The notes under the pieces were generated by a model. The model ran no database searches and was not told the DNA's origin. It was given only the letters and a program-made list of their open reading frames with translations. Below are positions 17,015 through 25,271 of a stretch of 47,020 bases of DNA, in pieces. A program made the translations under genes and the position numbers. The DNA is taken from positions 1-47,020 of the forward strand of contig JAQUWE010000012.1 of the NCBI GenBank assembly GCA_028693035.1. Direction: 5' to 3'. The DNA comes from Bacilli bacterium. Lineage in GTDB: Bacteria > Bacillota_I > Bacilli_A > RF39 > UBA660. Within the stretch, counting starts at the first letter, position 1, and each line of letters starts with the position of its first letter.

Positions 17015-17038
17015 GAAAGCACTTGCTTTTCTTTTTTT
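17014..17038 (+). terminator. Terminator of the multidrug exporter operon
   Basis: GGAAAGC-ACTT-GCTTTTC followed by T7. Confidence 0.75.
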
Positions 17039-17087
17039 GTACGTATAAATATGGTATAATAAGACACAACAAGAAAAAGGTGATAAC

Positions 17088-17543
17088 ATGAAAGTAAGAT
17101 TGGATGCTGATGCATTTCCAGATATTCCTAAGATAATAGAGACTGCCAAAACAAAAAGCATAGAAACCTTTTTATATTGTGATAGGGAACACCGTTTAGA
17201 AGAAAAATACGACAATGTTATTCTTTCAGATACAGGATATCAAAGTACAGATATCAAACTTATGAATCAAATAGAACCCTTTGATATTGTTTTGACCCAG
17301 GACTATGGGGTCGCAACCGTTGCTCTTTCCAAACAGGCTTATGTCTTGCATCCCAAAGGCATGATTTATACGAAAGACAATATAGATTTTATGCTGTTAG
17401 AAAGACATGTAAATGCAAAAATGCGAAAACAAAGTCATCAAAAAGGTCCTAAAAAAAGAACACAAGAAGATACAAAAAAATTACTAGAGAATCTTCTTTA
17501 TTTAATAAACAAAAGTTTAATAGGAAAGGCAGACCATAAATAG
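17088..17543 (+). CDS. YaiI/YqxD family protein (DUF188)
   Basis: 151 residues. The family opening D-A-D-A-x-P (MKVRLDADAFPDIPK) is present, followed by NVILSDTGYQSTDIKLMNQI, DIVLTQDYGVATVAL and, at the end, the basic KKRTQEDTKK block; this is the PIN-like UPF0178 pattern. The three acidic positions (D6/D8 and the Asp of TQDYG) fit a PIN-like metal site, but the cellular role is not established. AAAGGTGAT precedes the ATG and TGGTATAAT (17052-17060) is the extended -10. Confidence 0.85.
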   Translation: MKVRLDADAFPDIPKIIETAKTKSIETFLYCDREHRLEEKYDNVILSDTGYQSTDIKLMNQIEPFDIVLTQDYGVATVALSKQAYVLHPKGMIYTKDNIDFMLLERHVNAKMRKQSHQKGPKKRTQEDTKKLLENLLYLINKSLIGKADHK

Positions 17544-17556
17544 CTAAAAAAATCTA

Positions 17557-17585
17557 TTTACACATATAAATATTCAGTATATAAT
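17557..17585 (+). promoter_or_regulatory. Promoter of gmk
   Basis: TTTACA (17557-17562), a 17-base spacer, and TATAAT (17580-17585). Confidence 0.75.
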
Positions 17586-17610
17586 GGGAATACAAGAAAG
17601 AAGGATACAC

Positions 17611-18288
17611 ATGATTAAAACAAAAAGAAGAGGCAATTTGATTATTATTTCAGGGACAACTTGTGCTGGAAAAGGAACTGTTATAAAAAAATTACTTGAA
17701 AAACATGATACGATGGAACTTTCTATTTCTTATACATCAAGACCTATGCGAGAAGGGGATATAGAAGATGTCACTTACCATTTTGTTACCAAAGAAGAAT
17801 TTGAAGAAATGATAAAACAAAATGCTTTTTTAGAATACGAAAAAGTACATTATGGACAATACTATGGAACACCTAAAATGGAAATTGAAGAAAAACTAGA
17901 AAACGGAAAAGATGTTATTTTAGAAATTGATGTAAAAGGAGCACAAAATGTTAAAAGCATGTTTCCTGAAACCATCTTAATTTTTATTATGGCACCTTCT
18001 ATGGAAATTGTAAAAGAACGTATTAAAGAAAGAGGCGCTGAAAATCCAGAACAAATATTAAAAAGATTTGAAGTGGCTTATAGAGAAATTAACGAAGTCA
18101 ATAAATACAATTATGTCGTAGTAAATGACGATTTAAATGTTGCTATTCAAAAAGTAGAAGCTATATTACTCTCTGAAAAATGTAGAGTCGATCGTATTGA
18201 AGAAATTTTTGTTGAAAATAAAGAAGAAATTATTCATGAATTTTTAATGCAAAAAGAATTTGATAACAAAATCAAACGTATTGATTAA
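17611..18288 (+). CDS. gmk: Guanylate kinase
   Basis: Phosphorylates GMP to GDP. 225 residues with P-loop GTTCAGKGT (slightly unlike the usual GPSGAGKGT), GMP-binding SYTSRPMREGD and EYEKVHYGQYYGTP, and IDVKGAQNVK. The C-terminal extension (about 190-225, Glu/Lys/Ile-rich, helical) is longer than in typical 205-residue enzymes. Start at ATG 17611 after AGAAAGAAGG; the ATG at 17584 overlaps the -10 and is rejected. It is not next to rpoZ or dnaA-type partners as in some genomes; the response regulator gene follows after 56 bases. Confidence 0.92.
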   Translation: MIKTKRRGNLIIISGTTCAGKGTVIKKLLEKHDTMELSISYTSRPMREGDIEDVTYHFVTKEEFEEMIKQNAFLEYEKVHYGQYYGTPKMEIEEKLENGKDVILEIDVKGAQNVKSMFPETILIFIMAPSMEIVKERIKERGAENPEQILKRFEVAYREINEVNKYNYVVVNDDLNVAIQKVEAILLSEKCRVDRIEEIFVENKEEIIHEFLMQKEFDNKIKRID

Positions 18289-18292
18289 GAAT

Positions 18293-18324
18293 TTCACTAA
18301 AAATACATATTTCTTTGCTATGCT
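18293..18324 (+). promoter_or_regulatory. Response-regulator operon promoter with TTCAC box
   Basis: TTCACTAAAAA (18293-18303) lies with its T exactly 26 bases before the start of the -10 TATGCT (18319-18324, TGC-extended). The same box and spacing occur at 20441-20472. Confidence 0.4.
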
Positions 18325-18344
18325 ACTCGTATTGGAGGTGTGCT

Positions 18345-19013
18345 ATGAAGGTTTTAATTGTCGATGATGAACAGCTGATCCGTGATGTCATCAAAGAATA
18401 CGCTATACATGAAAAATATGAAGTATTAGAAGCTGAAAATGGAATGGATGCTATTTCTATGATACAAAAACATCCAGATACTGATATGATGATTTTAGAT
18501 ATCATGATGCCAAAACTAGATGGTTTTTCTGCTTACAAAGAAATAAAGAAAATAAAAAATATACCTACTATTATGCTTTCTGCACGTGGGGAAGAATATG
18601 ATAAGTTGATGGGATTTGATTTAGGTATTGATGACTATGTAACAAAACCATTCAGTCCTAAAGAACTTCTTGCAAGAACCAAAGCTATCATTAAAAGATA
18701 TCGCAATGAGGAAGAAAATTTTATATATCAAGATTTAAAAGTAGACTTAAAAGGAAGAGAAGTATTTCTTAAAAACGAGAATATTTCTTTAACACCAAAA
18801 GAATATGAATTATTGGTTTATTTAATCCAAAATAAAAACATTGCACTTTCAAGAGAACAATTGCTTAGTAAAGTATGGGGATATGACTTTTTTGGAGATG
18901 ATCGTACGATTGATACACATATAAAAATGCTTAGAAGCAGTTTAAGAGAATACCGAGATTTAATTATAACTGTACGCGGAATGGGGTATAAATTTGCATT
19001 TAAAGAAGAATAG
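18345..19013 (+). CDS. OmpR-family response regulator
   Basis: 222 residues. The receiver domain has D7/D8 (VDDE), phosphoacceptor D52 (LDIMMP), S79 and K101 (KPFSP). The C-terminal winged helix (about 125-220) has the OmpR signature LTPKEYELLVYL and RTIDTHIKMLRSSL. The ATG follows TTGGAGGTG. The kinase gene overlaps its 3' end and the MacB-like transporter is next, so transporter control is the likely job. Confidence 0.92.
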   Translation: MKVLIVDDEQLIRDVIKEYAIHEKYEVLEAENGMDAISMIQKHPDTDMMILDIMMPKLDGFSAYKEIKKIKNIPTIMLSARGEEYDKLMGFDLGIDDYVTKPFSPKELLARTKAIIKRYRNEEENFIYQDLKVDLKGREVFLKNENISLTPKEYELLVYLIQNKNIALSREQLLSKVWGYDFFGDDRTIDTHIKMLRSSLREYRDLIITVRGMGYKFAFKEE

Positions 19014-20388
19014 TTTAAAAACAAAAATTTGGTTATATTTAGCCTTTTTTTCTGTTGTTATTTTACTGTTTTTATGGTTCTTTCAAGTGGTATCATTAAA
19101 CACCTACTATAAGTGGTATAAAACAAAAGAAATAGAAAATATATCCAATCAAATTAGACAAAAAAAACAAGTAGATATCAATACACTTGATGACATGGCT
19201 TTTGATCACGGTATTTGTATTGAAGTTGTACAAGGTAGTAGTACCACGTATATTTCTAACAGTTATAATAAAGGGTGTCTTTTAGGAGACGCTACCAGAG
19301 AAAGCAATTACAAAGATGATTTTATTACAAGCAATTTAAAAAAGAGAAATTATGAGCTAATCAACCCAAGATTTAATAATAAGACTATTATTAGTGCAAG
19401 CCGTATAGACAAAGATGTTTATCTATATGTAAGTGCGTCTTTACAACCTCTTGATTCTTCTATTCTTATTTTAAAAAGTCAGCTTCTTTATGTTAGTTTT
19501 ATTGTTTTAATCCTTGCTTTTCTAATTGGGTATTTCATTTCTAAAAAAATATCTAGACCCATGGAAAAATTACAGAAATCTGCAAAAAGAATGGCCAAAG
19601 GAGAATACAATGTCGTTTTTGATGCGGATAGTGATATTGCAGAATTACAATCCCTTGCGCAAACTCTTTCCTATACAAGAGACGAACTTTCTAAAACCGA
19701 TGAACTTAGAAGGGAACTCCTCGCGAATGTAGGACACGACTTAAAAACGCCTCTTACAATGATCAAAGCATATGCAGAAATGGTAAAAGATCTTTCTTAT
19801 AAAAATAAAAACAAAAGAGAAAAACACTTGTGTACTATTATTGAAGAAACAGATCGTCTAAATTTACTTGTCAACGATATCTTAGACTTATCAAGAATGC
19901 AGTCCCAAACCATGGAACTCAAAAAAACTACATTTAATCTGCATGAACTAATAGAGACCATTTTATCTCGTTATACTATTTTAAAAGAAACAGAAAAATA
20001 TCAGTTTATTTATGAAAACAAACAAGATATTTATATAGAAGCAGATAGACATAGGATAGAACAAGTTATTTATAATTTAATCAACAATGCTATCCAGTAT
20101 ACAGGATCTGACAATAAAATATATATTCTTTTACAAGTTCTAAAAAAAGAGGTATATATCGCAGTACGTGATACAGGAAAAGGAATTCCTAAAGAGCAAC
20201 AAAAATATATATGGGATAAATACTATCACAGTGAAAAAAAACATAAAAGAAATGCAATTGGTACAGGTTTAGGTCTTTCCATTGTAAAAAATATTTTAGA
20301 AATGCATGCTTATAAATATGGTGTTACTAGTTCTTCTAAAGGAACAGAATTCTATTTTTATGTAGAACTTAATCAAGAAAAAGAATAA
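18994..20388 (+). CDS. Membrane sensor histidine kinase
   Basis: 464 residues. TM1 about 12-30, an extracytoplasmic sensor about 31-162, TM2 about 165-183, then HAMP, HisKA with phosphoacceptor H248 (NVGHDLKTPLTM), and HATPase_c boxes NNAIQYT, DTGKGIPKEQ and GTGLGLSIVKNIL. No ATG is suitably placed; TTG 18994 after GGGG, overlapping the regulator by 20 bases, is the best start. The large outer domain argues against the intramembrane-sensing BceS type. It is probably paired with the preceding regulator and senses a signal or peptide handled by the downstream exporter. Confidence 0.88.
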   Translation: MHLKKNSLKTKIWLYLAFFSVVILLFLWFFQVVSLNTYYKWYKTKEIENISNQIRQKKQVDINTLDDMAFDHGICIEVVQGSSTTYISNSYNKGCLLGDATRESNYKDDFITSNLKKRNYELINPRFNNKTIISASRIDKDVYLYVSASLQPLDSSILILKSQLLYVSFIVLILAFLIGYFISKKISRPMEKLQKSAKRMAKGEYNVVFDADSDIAELQSLAQTLSYTRDELSKTDELRRELLANVGHDLKTPLTMIKAYAEMVKDLSYKNKNKREKHLCTIIEETDRLNLLVNDILDLSRMQSQTMELKKTTFNLHELIETILSRYTILKETEKYQFIYENKQDIYIEADRHRIEQVIYNLINNAIQYTGSDNKIYILLQVLKKEVYIAVRDTGKGIPKEQQKYIWDKYYHSEKKHKRNAIGTGLGLSIVKNILEMHAYKYGVTSSSKGTEFYFYVELNQEKE

Positions 20389-20391
20389 TAC

Positions 20392-20420
20392 AAAAAGGAA
20401 TATTTACGATTCCTTTTTTT
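20392..20420 (+). terminator. Terminator of the two-component operon
   Basis: AAAAAGGAAT-ATTTACG-ATTCCTTTTT, a long stem with a T tail. Confidence 0.85.
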
Positions 20421-20440
20421 CATATTTATATCAATTTTTT

Positions 20441-20472
20441 TTCACCATTTCTTCACTAAAAAAAGATAAAAT
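20441..20472 (+). promoter_or_regulatory. Transporter promoter with tandem TTCAC repeats
   Basis: TTCAC at 20441 and again at 20452 give the 11-bp period typical of OmpR-family binding sites. The -10 TAAAAT (20467-20472) starts 26 bases after the first repeat and there is no good -35, as expected for an activated promoter. The second copy continues as TTCACTAAAAA, identical to 18293-18303. Confidence 0.5.
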
Positions 20473-20493
20473 GGTAAAGAAAGGAGGAAATAC

Positions 20494-21933
20494 ATGTATT
20501 TAATAAAGAATGCATATTTAAATATCACTAGAAAAAAAGGAAGAAATATTTTAATAGGAATTATCATTGCTGTTATCACAGTAGGTGCCTCGATTGCTCT
20601 TTCTATTCAAAAATCAGGAGCTGCACTTGTTAGTAGTTACAAAGAAAAAAATCCGTTAGAAATAAGTTTTAATATGAATCCAGAAAACTTTAGAAAACAG
20701 GAGGGTAGTACAGAAAAACCTACTATACAAAGTTTGACCCTTGAGGAAATCAAAAAATACGGAGATTCATCTTATGTAAGTGATTACTACTACAGTATAG
20801 AAGCCTCTATGAGTGCGAAAGATATAGAAGCTGTAAGTTATACAGAAGAAGATACAGAAACGGATAATACAGATCAAAATAGGCCAGATGATAATAGAAA
20901 AATGGAAACTGGTGATTTTAGAATTACTGGATATTCAAATCCATCTTATATTACAGAGTTCATAGAAGGAACAAAAAAAATCAAAGAAGGAGAAATGGTT
21001 ACTTCTGATAATACAGAAAGTGTACTTGTCATTAGTGAAGAACTTGCTGAAAATAACAATTTAAAAGTAGGAGATACTATTTCTCTTTACAATAGTACAG
21101 ATGAAAATACTACCTATGATTTCAAAATTATTGGAATCTATGAAGACAATAGTGAAGTGGAAACAAATAGCTTTATGAATATGAATGCCATGAATTCAAG
21201 AAACCAAATGTATACCAATTTTACAGCTGTTCAAAATCTACTTTCTTCAGATTCCTCTTCTAAAGGAAACAGAATAGAAGCTAAATATTATTTAAATAGC
21301 AACAGTGATTTAAGTGCCTTTGAAAAGGAAGTACGTAACAAAGGATTATCGGATACATACACAGTAACAACCAATGAAGAAGAAGTGTTGGCCTCTGTTA
21401 AACCTATTCAAAATGTCAGCCAATTCTCACTTACATTTTTACTTATTATTTTAGTCGTAGGAGCCGTTATTTTAGGTATTATCAATCTTATCAATATTCG
21501 TGAACGTAAATACGAAATTGGCGTATTAAGAGCCATAGGAATGAAAAAAAGTAAAGTGGCTTTTGCATTTGTAATGGAAATTTTTATGGTAGCGTTAGTC
21601 TCCCTTGTTGTAGGCGCTGCTATAGGAACTGGATTATCACAACCTGTCACAAACGCTATGCTGAAAAATGAAATAGAAAATTCCCAAACACAAAACAATC
21701 AAATTACAGAAAATTTTGGAAATGGAAACTTCCAAAGACCCTCTATGAATAGAGGAAGAAATGCAACACAAAAAACAAATGTCGAATATGTAGATACACT
21801 AGCAGTTCATATGGATATAGCAACCGTTACACAACTATTTTTAGTTAGTTTGCTACTTACCTTAACGACAAGTGCAATATCTATTATCTTTATTAGTCGG
21901 TATGAACCAAATAAAATATTACAGGATAGATAG
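20494..21933 (+). CDS. MacB/FtsX-like ABC transporter permease
   Basis: 479 residues in the MacB plan: TM1 about 18-40, a large outer domain (about 45-300, acidic, Asn/Ser/Thr-rich), then three C-terminal helices separated by an Asn/Gln-rich loop (about 395-430). The conserved cytoplasmic block INLINIRERKYEIGVLRAIGMKK is present. Such permeases do not form classical channels; they transmit ATP energy to the outer domain (peptide or lipoprotein export, resistance). AAAGGAGG precedes the ATG. The ATPase gene follows in the same operon and the two-component pair precedes, a Vex/Vnc-like arrangement. Confidence 0.88.
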   Translation: MYLIKNAYLNITRKKGRNILIGIIIAVITVGASIALSIQKSGAALVSSYKEKNPLEISFNMNPENFRKQEGSTEKPTIQSLTLEEIKKYGDSSYVSDYYYSIEASMSAKDIEAVSYTEEDTETDNTDQNRPDDNRKMETGDFRITGYSNPSYITEFIEGTKKIKEGEMVTSDNTESVLVISEELAENNNLKVGDTISLYNSTDENTTYDFKIIGIYEDNSEVETNSFMNMNAMNSRNQMYTNFTAVQNLLSSDSSSKGNRIEAKYYLNSNSDLSAFEKEVRNKGLSDTYTVTTNEEEVLASVKPIQNVSQFSLTFLLIILVVGAVILGIINLINIRERKYEIGVLRAIGMKKSKVAFAFVMEIFMVALVSLVVGAAIGTGLSQPVTNAMLKNEIENSQTQNNQITENFGNGNFQRPSMNRGRNATQKTNVEYVDTLAVHMDIATVTQLFLVSLLLTLTTSAISIIFISRYEPNKILQDR

Positions 21934-21943
21934 GAGGAAAAAA

Positions 21944-22600
21944 ATGCATATATTAGAAACAGATCATCTTCGTTTTACATATGACAAAGAAAAATATGTT
22001 TTGCAAGATATAAATATCATATTTGAAAAAGGAAAAACATATGGTATCTTTGGACAAAGTGGTGCTGGAAAAAGTACGCTTCTTTCCTTACTAGCTGGAC
22101 TAGAAATCGCAAGAGAAGGGAAAGTTCTTTATAAAGGAAAAGATTTGTCTAAAATGAGTAGAGATATCTACAGAAGTAATGAAATTGGGGTCATTTTCCA
22201 AAGTTACAATTTACTGCCTCATTTAACTGCTTTAGAAAATGTTATTTTGTCTATGGATATCAGTCAATTAAAAGTAAAAGACAAGAATACTAGAGCATTG
22301 CAGTTACTTGATAAAGTAGGGATCAACGAAGAAAAAGCAAATAGACGTGTCCTTTTATTGTCTGGTGGAGAACAACAAAGAGTTGCGATAGCAAGAGCCC
22401 TTTCCTACGATAGTGAAATTATTTTAGCAGATGAACCGACAGGAAATTTAGATAATGACAACGAAAATGCTATTATTAGTCTTTTAAAAAATCTAGCTTG
22501 CGAAGAAGAAAAATGTGTCATTATCGTATCACACTCTTCTAAAGTAAAAGAAAATGTAGACATTTTATACCAATTGGAAAATGGAAAGATTAAACATTAA
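21944..22600 (+). CDS. MacB/LolD-like ABC transporter ATPase
   Basis: 218 residues with Walker A GQSGAGKST, Q-loop VIFQSYNLLPHLTALENV, signature LLSGGEQQRVAIARAL, Walker B IILADEPTGNLD and H-loop VSHSS. Overall it matches the MacB/LolD class. Start at ATG 21944 after TAGGAGG, 11 bases after the permease stop. It should be the motor for the 20494 permease; expression is probably controlled by the regulator encoded at 18345. Confidence 0.92.
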   Translation: MHILETDHLRFTYDKEKYVLQDINIIFEKGKTYGIFGQSGAGKSTLLSLLAGLEIAREGKVLYKGKDLSKMSRDIYRSNEIGVIFQSYNLLPHLTALENVILSMDISQLKVKDKNTRALQLLDKVGINEEKANRRVLLLSGGEQQRVAIARALSYDSEIILADEPTGNLDNDNENAIISLLKNLACEEEKCVIIVSHSSKVKENVDILYQLENGKIKH

Positions 22601-22637
22601 CCGCATTCGTTTTCTTTATATATAAATAAATCCCTCG

Positions 22638-22662
22638 AAGAAGAACAATATTGTTCTTTTTT
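22638..22662 (+). terminator. Terminator of the MacB-like operon
   Basis: AAGAACAAT-ATTGTTCTT followed by T6. Confidence 0.75.
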
Positions 22663-22696
22663 GTTTATCAAAATTCTTCCTATAAAATCAATAAAA

Positions 22697-22705
22697 TGAT
22701 ATAAT
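22697..22705 (+). promoter_or_regulatory. Extended -10 promoter of corA-PAP2-holA
   Basis: TGATATAAT ends 25 bases before the corA ATG. Confidence 0.55.
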
Positions 22706-22730
22706 ATTACTATGGAAGGAGTGAGACAAC

Positions 22731-23672
22731 ATGCGTATTTATAAAACAGATGAAATAGAGAGAAAACTATTAGAAATAAAAGAAATCGCTCCTGATTGTT
22801 GGATAGATTTAGAAAAACCAACCCCTTTAGAAATCGAACAAGTATCCTTACAAACAGGAATTGATAAAGACCTTATGAACAAAATGCTGGATGAGGAGGA
22901 ATTGCCTCGTATAGAAGTAAGTGGGGAAGCAACCCTTATTGTCATTGATACCCCATTTTTAGAGGACGATCCAAGTAAAAATCGTTATAAAACATATCCT
23001 TTAGGAATCATTATTTCTAGAAACAATTATATGGTAACCATTTCTTTAAGATCTTCGACTATTTTAGAAGACTTTAGAAAAAATATTGTAAGAGATTTTT
23101 TTACAGCTAAAAAAACAAGATTTTCTCTACAGATTATCTTACGTACTTCTAACTATTATCTTAAAATATTAAATCATGTAAATGCTGACATAGCAAATAA
23201 GGAAAAAGTACTTTCAAAGTCTACTCAAAATAAACATTTAATTGAATTATTAGAAATAGAAAAAACACTTGTTTACTTTATCACTTCTTTAAAAGCCAAT
23301 GATTTGGTATTAGAAAAACTTGCTAAAGGAAACATTTTAGATATGTACAACGAAGATTTAGATCTTTTAGAAGATGCTGGCATTGAGAATAAGCAGGCCA
23401 TTGAAATGAGTACAATTTATAAAGATATTTTGTCTAGTATTACAGATACCTACGCAACGATTGTTTCCAATAACTTAAATATTGCTATGAAATTTTTAGC
23501 AGGCATTACCATTGTTTTCTCAATTCCAACGATGATTGCCTCTTTCCTTGGCATGAATGTTCCTTTAGGTGTTTTGGCCAATAATGATTTTGCCTTTATT
23601 TTAATTGCTTTATTTTCTTTTGCCTTAGCTCTTTTAATAGCCTTTTGGTTAAAGAAAAAGGACATGTTATGA
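22731..23672 (+). CDS. corA: CorA-family divalent cation channel
   Basis: 313 residues. A soluble N-terminal alpha/beta domain and long helix (about 1-250) are followed by two C-terminal membrane helices with the diagnostic GMN motif (FLGMNVPLG) at the end of TM1, and a Lys-rich cytoplasmic tail (KKKDML). CorA pentamers carry Mg2+ (also Co2+ and Ni2+). The loop after GMN is VPLGVLANND, of the Gram-positive CorA type. Its stop overlaps the next start (ATGA), so PAP2 is translationally coupled to it. Confidence 0.9.
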   Translation: MRIYKTDEIERKLLEIKEIAPDCWIDLEKPTPLEIEQVSLQTGIDKDLMNKMLDEEELPRIEVSGEATLIVIDTPFLEDDPSKNRYKTYPLGIIISRNNYMVTISLRSSTILEDFRKNIVRDFFTAKKTRFSLQIILRTSNYYLKILNHVNADIANKEKVLSKSTQNKHLIELLEIEKTLVYFITSLKANDLVLEKLAKGNILDMYNEDLDLLEDAGIENKQAIEMSTIYKDILSSITDTYATIVSNNLNIAMKFLAGITIVFSIPTMIASFLGMNVPLGVLANNDFAFILIALFSFALALLIAFWLKKKDML

Positions 23673-24268
23673 AAAGAAAACTGACCATTTCCTTTTTGGC
23701 TTTGCTTTTTTGTGTTCTAGCATTTCTGTTAGTTAGAGAGGCTTTACTTCCTTCTGATCTTTCTATATCTTACTGGGTTAAAGATGTTTACGGAGAAAGT
23801 CTTATATGGCTATATAAACCAATTACTGATTTTGGAGATATTTATATTCTCCCTGTATTTGTAATTTTTACAGTCATTTATTTACATAAAAAAGAACCTA
23901 AAAAGATTATGCCTTTTTTAATTCTGATGGCTGCTTCATTGTTACTTGTTCTTTTATTTAAATTTATTTTTGCAAGGCAAAGACCAGATATTATGGGTTA
24001 TTTTATATTTAACGGTTATAGTTTCCCTAGTGGGCATTCTGTTATGTCTAGTACTTTTTATCTATATATTGCTTCTTTATGCATGCAAAAGGGGCAATCA
24101 AAATGTAAGTATATTTTCGCACTATTTTCTATTGTTTTAGCAATTACAATTGGATTTAGTCGTATTTATCTAGGCGCACACTATTTTAGTGATGTAATGG
24201 CTGGTTTTATCTTAGGCGCATTGCTTTTAAATATAGTATTGCTTTGGGAAGAAGGAAGGAGGGCATAA
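23669..24268 (+). CDS. PAP2-family membrane phosphatase
   Basis: 199 residues, about six helices. The three phosphatase motifs are intact: K98-x(5)-R104-P (KFIFARQRP), PSGH (120-123) and SRIYLGAHYFSD. The family removes phosphate from lipid phosphates such as undecaprenyl pyrophosphate or phosphatidic acid at the outer membrane face. The start at 23669 overlaps the corA stop; AAAAGGA precedes it. Substrate choice (lipid-carrier recycling or phospholipid turnover) cannot be read. Confidence 0.9.
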   Translation: MKRKLTISFLALLFCVLAFLLVREALLPSDLSISYWVKDVYGESLIWLYKPITDFGDIYILPVFVIFTVIYLHKKEPKKIMPFLILMAASLLLVLLFKFIFARQRPDIMGYFIFNGYSFPSGHSVMSSTFYLYIASLCMQKGQSKCKYIFALFSIVLAITIGFSRIYLGAHYFSDVMAGFILGALLLNIVLLWEEGRRA

Positions 24269-24269
24269 T

Positions 24270-25214
24270 ATGGTATACCTTTTTTATGGAACTGAAGAAT
24301 TTCTCTTACAAAAAGAAATTGATACTCTTATTCAAAAACAACAAATTGGAGAATATGGGGTTACAAAATATAATTTAGAAACCACTAAATTAGAAGATAT
24401 TTTAGAAGATATATCCATGCCTTCTTTATTTGAAAATCATAAAGCTGTCATTTGTGAAAATGCATATATATTTACAGGTCAAAATAAAAGGGGAGCGATT
24501 GAACAAAATATTACCCTATTAGAAGAATATTTAAAACACCAAGACAAAGATAACTTTTTAGTATTTAAAGTTCTTACGGAAAAGTTAGACGAACGAAAAA
24601 AAATTGTTAAACAAATCAAAAAAGTGGCTACTGTAAAAGAATGTAAGAGAGAAGGGAATCTTATTCCATTTGTACAAAATCTCTTTAAAGATTACCAAAT
24701 AGAATATTCTCTAATACCCTATTTCATAAAAAGAATAGGAGAAGACCTTTATTTACTAGAACAAGAAGCTACTAAAGTCAAACTTTATAAATATGATGAA
24801 AAAGTAATAAAAAAAGAAGATATTGATGCTTTAACCAGCAAAACCATTGATTTAAATATTTTTAATTTTATTGATCACATCATTACAAAACAAAAAAAAG
24901 AGGCTATGGAAACATATGATGAACTTATAAAAAGAAACGAAGAACCACTTGCTATTATTGTTATGCTTGCCAATCAATTTCGTATTATGTATCAATCTAA
25001 AGAATTATTAAAAAAAGGATATACTGAAAAGTCAATTGCTGAAACTTTAAATATCCATCCATATCGGGTTAAAAAGGCTTTAGAAAAAACAGGTACTTAT
25101 ACTTCTGAAACTTTACTTAATTATTTACAAAAATTAGGGGATTTAGATAAACAAATTAAAACAGGGCAAACAGATAAGTATCTAGCGTTAGAATTGTTTA
25201 TTTTAGGTATGTAA
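24270..25214 (+). CDS. holA: DNA polymerase III, delta subunit
   Basis: 314 residues: the clamp-loader wrench that opens the sliding clamp. It has the degenerate AAA+ fold (YLFYGTEEFLLQKEID start), the middle KKVATVKECK...LIPFVQNLFK region, and the C-terminal collar domain (NQFRIMYQSKELLKKGYTEKSIA...HPYRVKKALE). It lacks Walker motifs, as the delta subunit should. ATG one base after the PAP2 stop, with AAGGAGG. In many Bacillota rpsT follows holA; here a terminator and the convergent gpsA follow. Confidence 0.9.
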   Translation: MVYLFYGTEEFLLQKEIDTLIQKQQIGEYGVTKYNLETTKLEDILEDISMPSLFENHKAVICENAYIFTGQNKRGAIEQNITLLEEYLKHQDKDNFLVFKVLTEKLDERKKIVKQIKKVATVKECKREGNLIPFVQNLFKDYQIEYSLIPYFIKRIGEDLYLLEQEATKVKLYKYDEKVIKKEDIDALTSKTIDLNIFNFIDHIITKQKKEAMETYDELIKRNEEPLAIIVMLANQFRIMYQSKELLKKGYTEKSIAETLNIHPYRVKKALEKTGTYTSETLLNYLQKLGDLDKQIKTGQTDKYLALELFILGM

Positions 25215-25236
25215 GAAGAGATTTCTTCTTTTTTTT
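25213..25236 (+). terminator. Terminator of corA-PAP2-holA
   Basis: AAGAAG-AGATTT-CTTCTT with a T8 tail, at the holA stop. Confidence 0.75.
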
Positions 25237-25242
25237 GTCAAA

Positions 25243-25271
25243 TAAAAAAAGGATAGATATACCTATTCCTT
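25243..25271 (-). terminator. Terminator of rarA-gpsA
   Basis: On the minus strand GGAATAG and CTATCC pair with one bulge, followed by T7; it overlaps the last codons of gpsA. Confidence 0.6.

Noticed and set aside
22641-22658. AAGAACAATATTGTTCTT as a further LexA-type box
   Set aside because: The GAAC and GTTC half-sites are 6 bases apart instead of 4, and the element has a T run and follows a stop codon, so it is a terminator.
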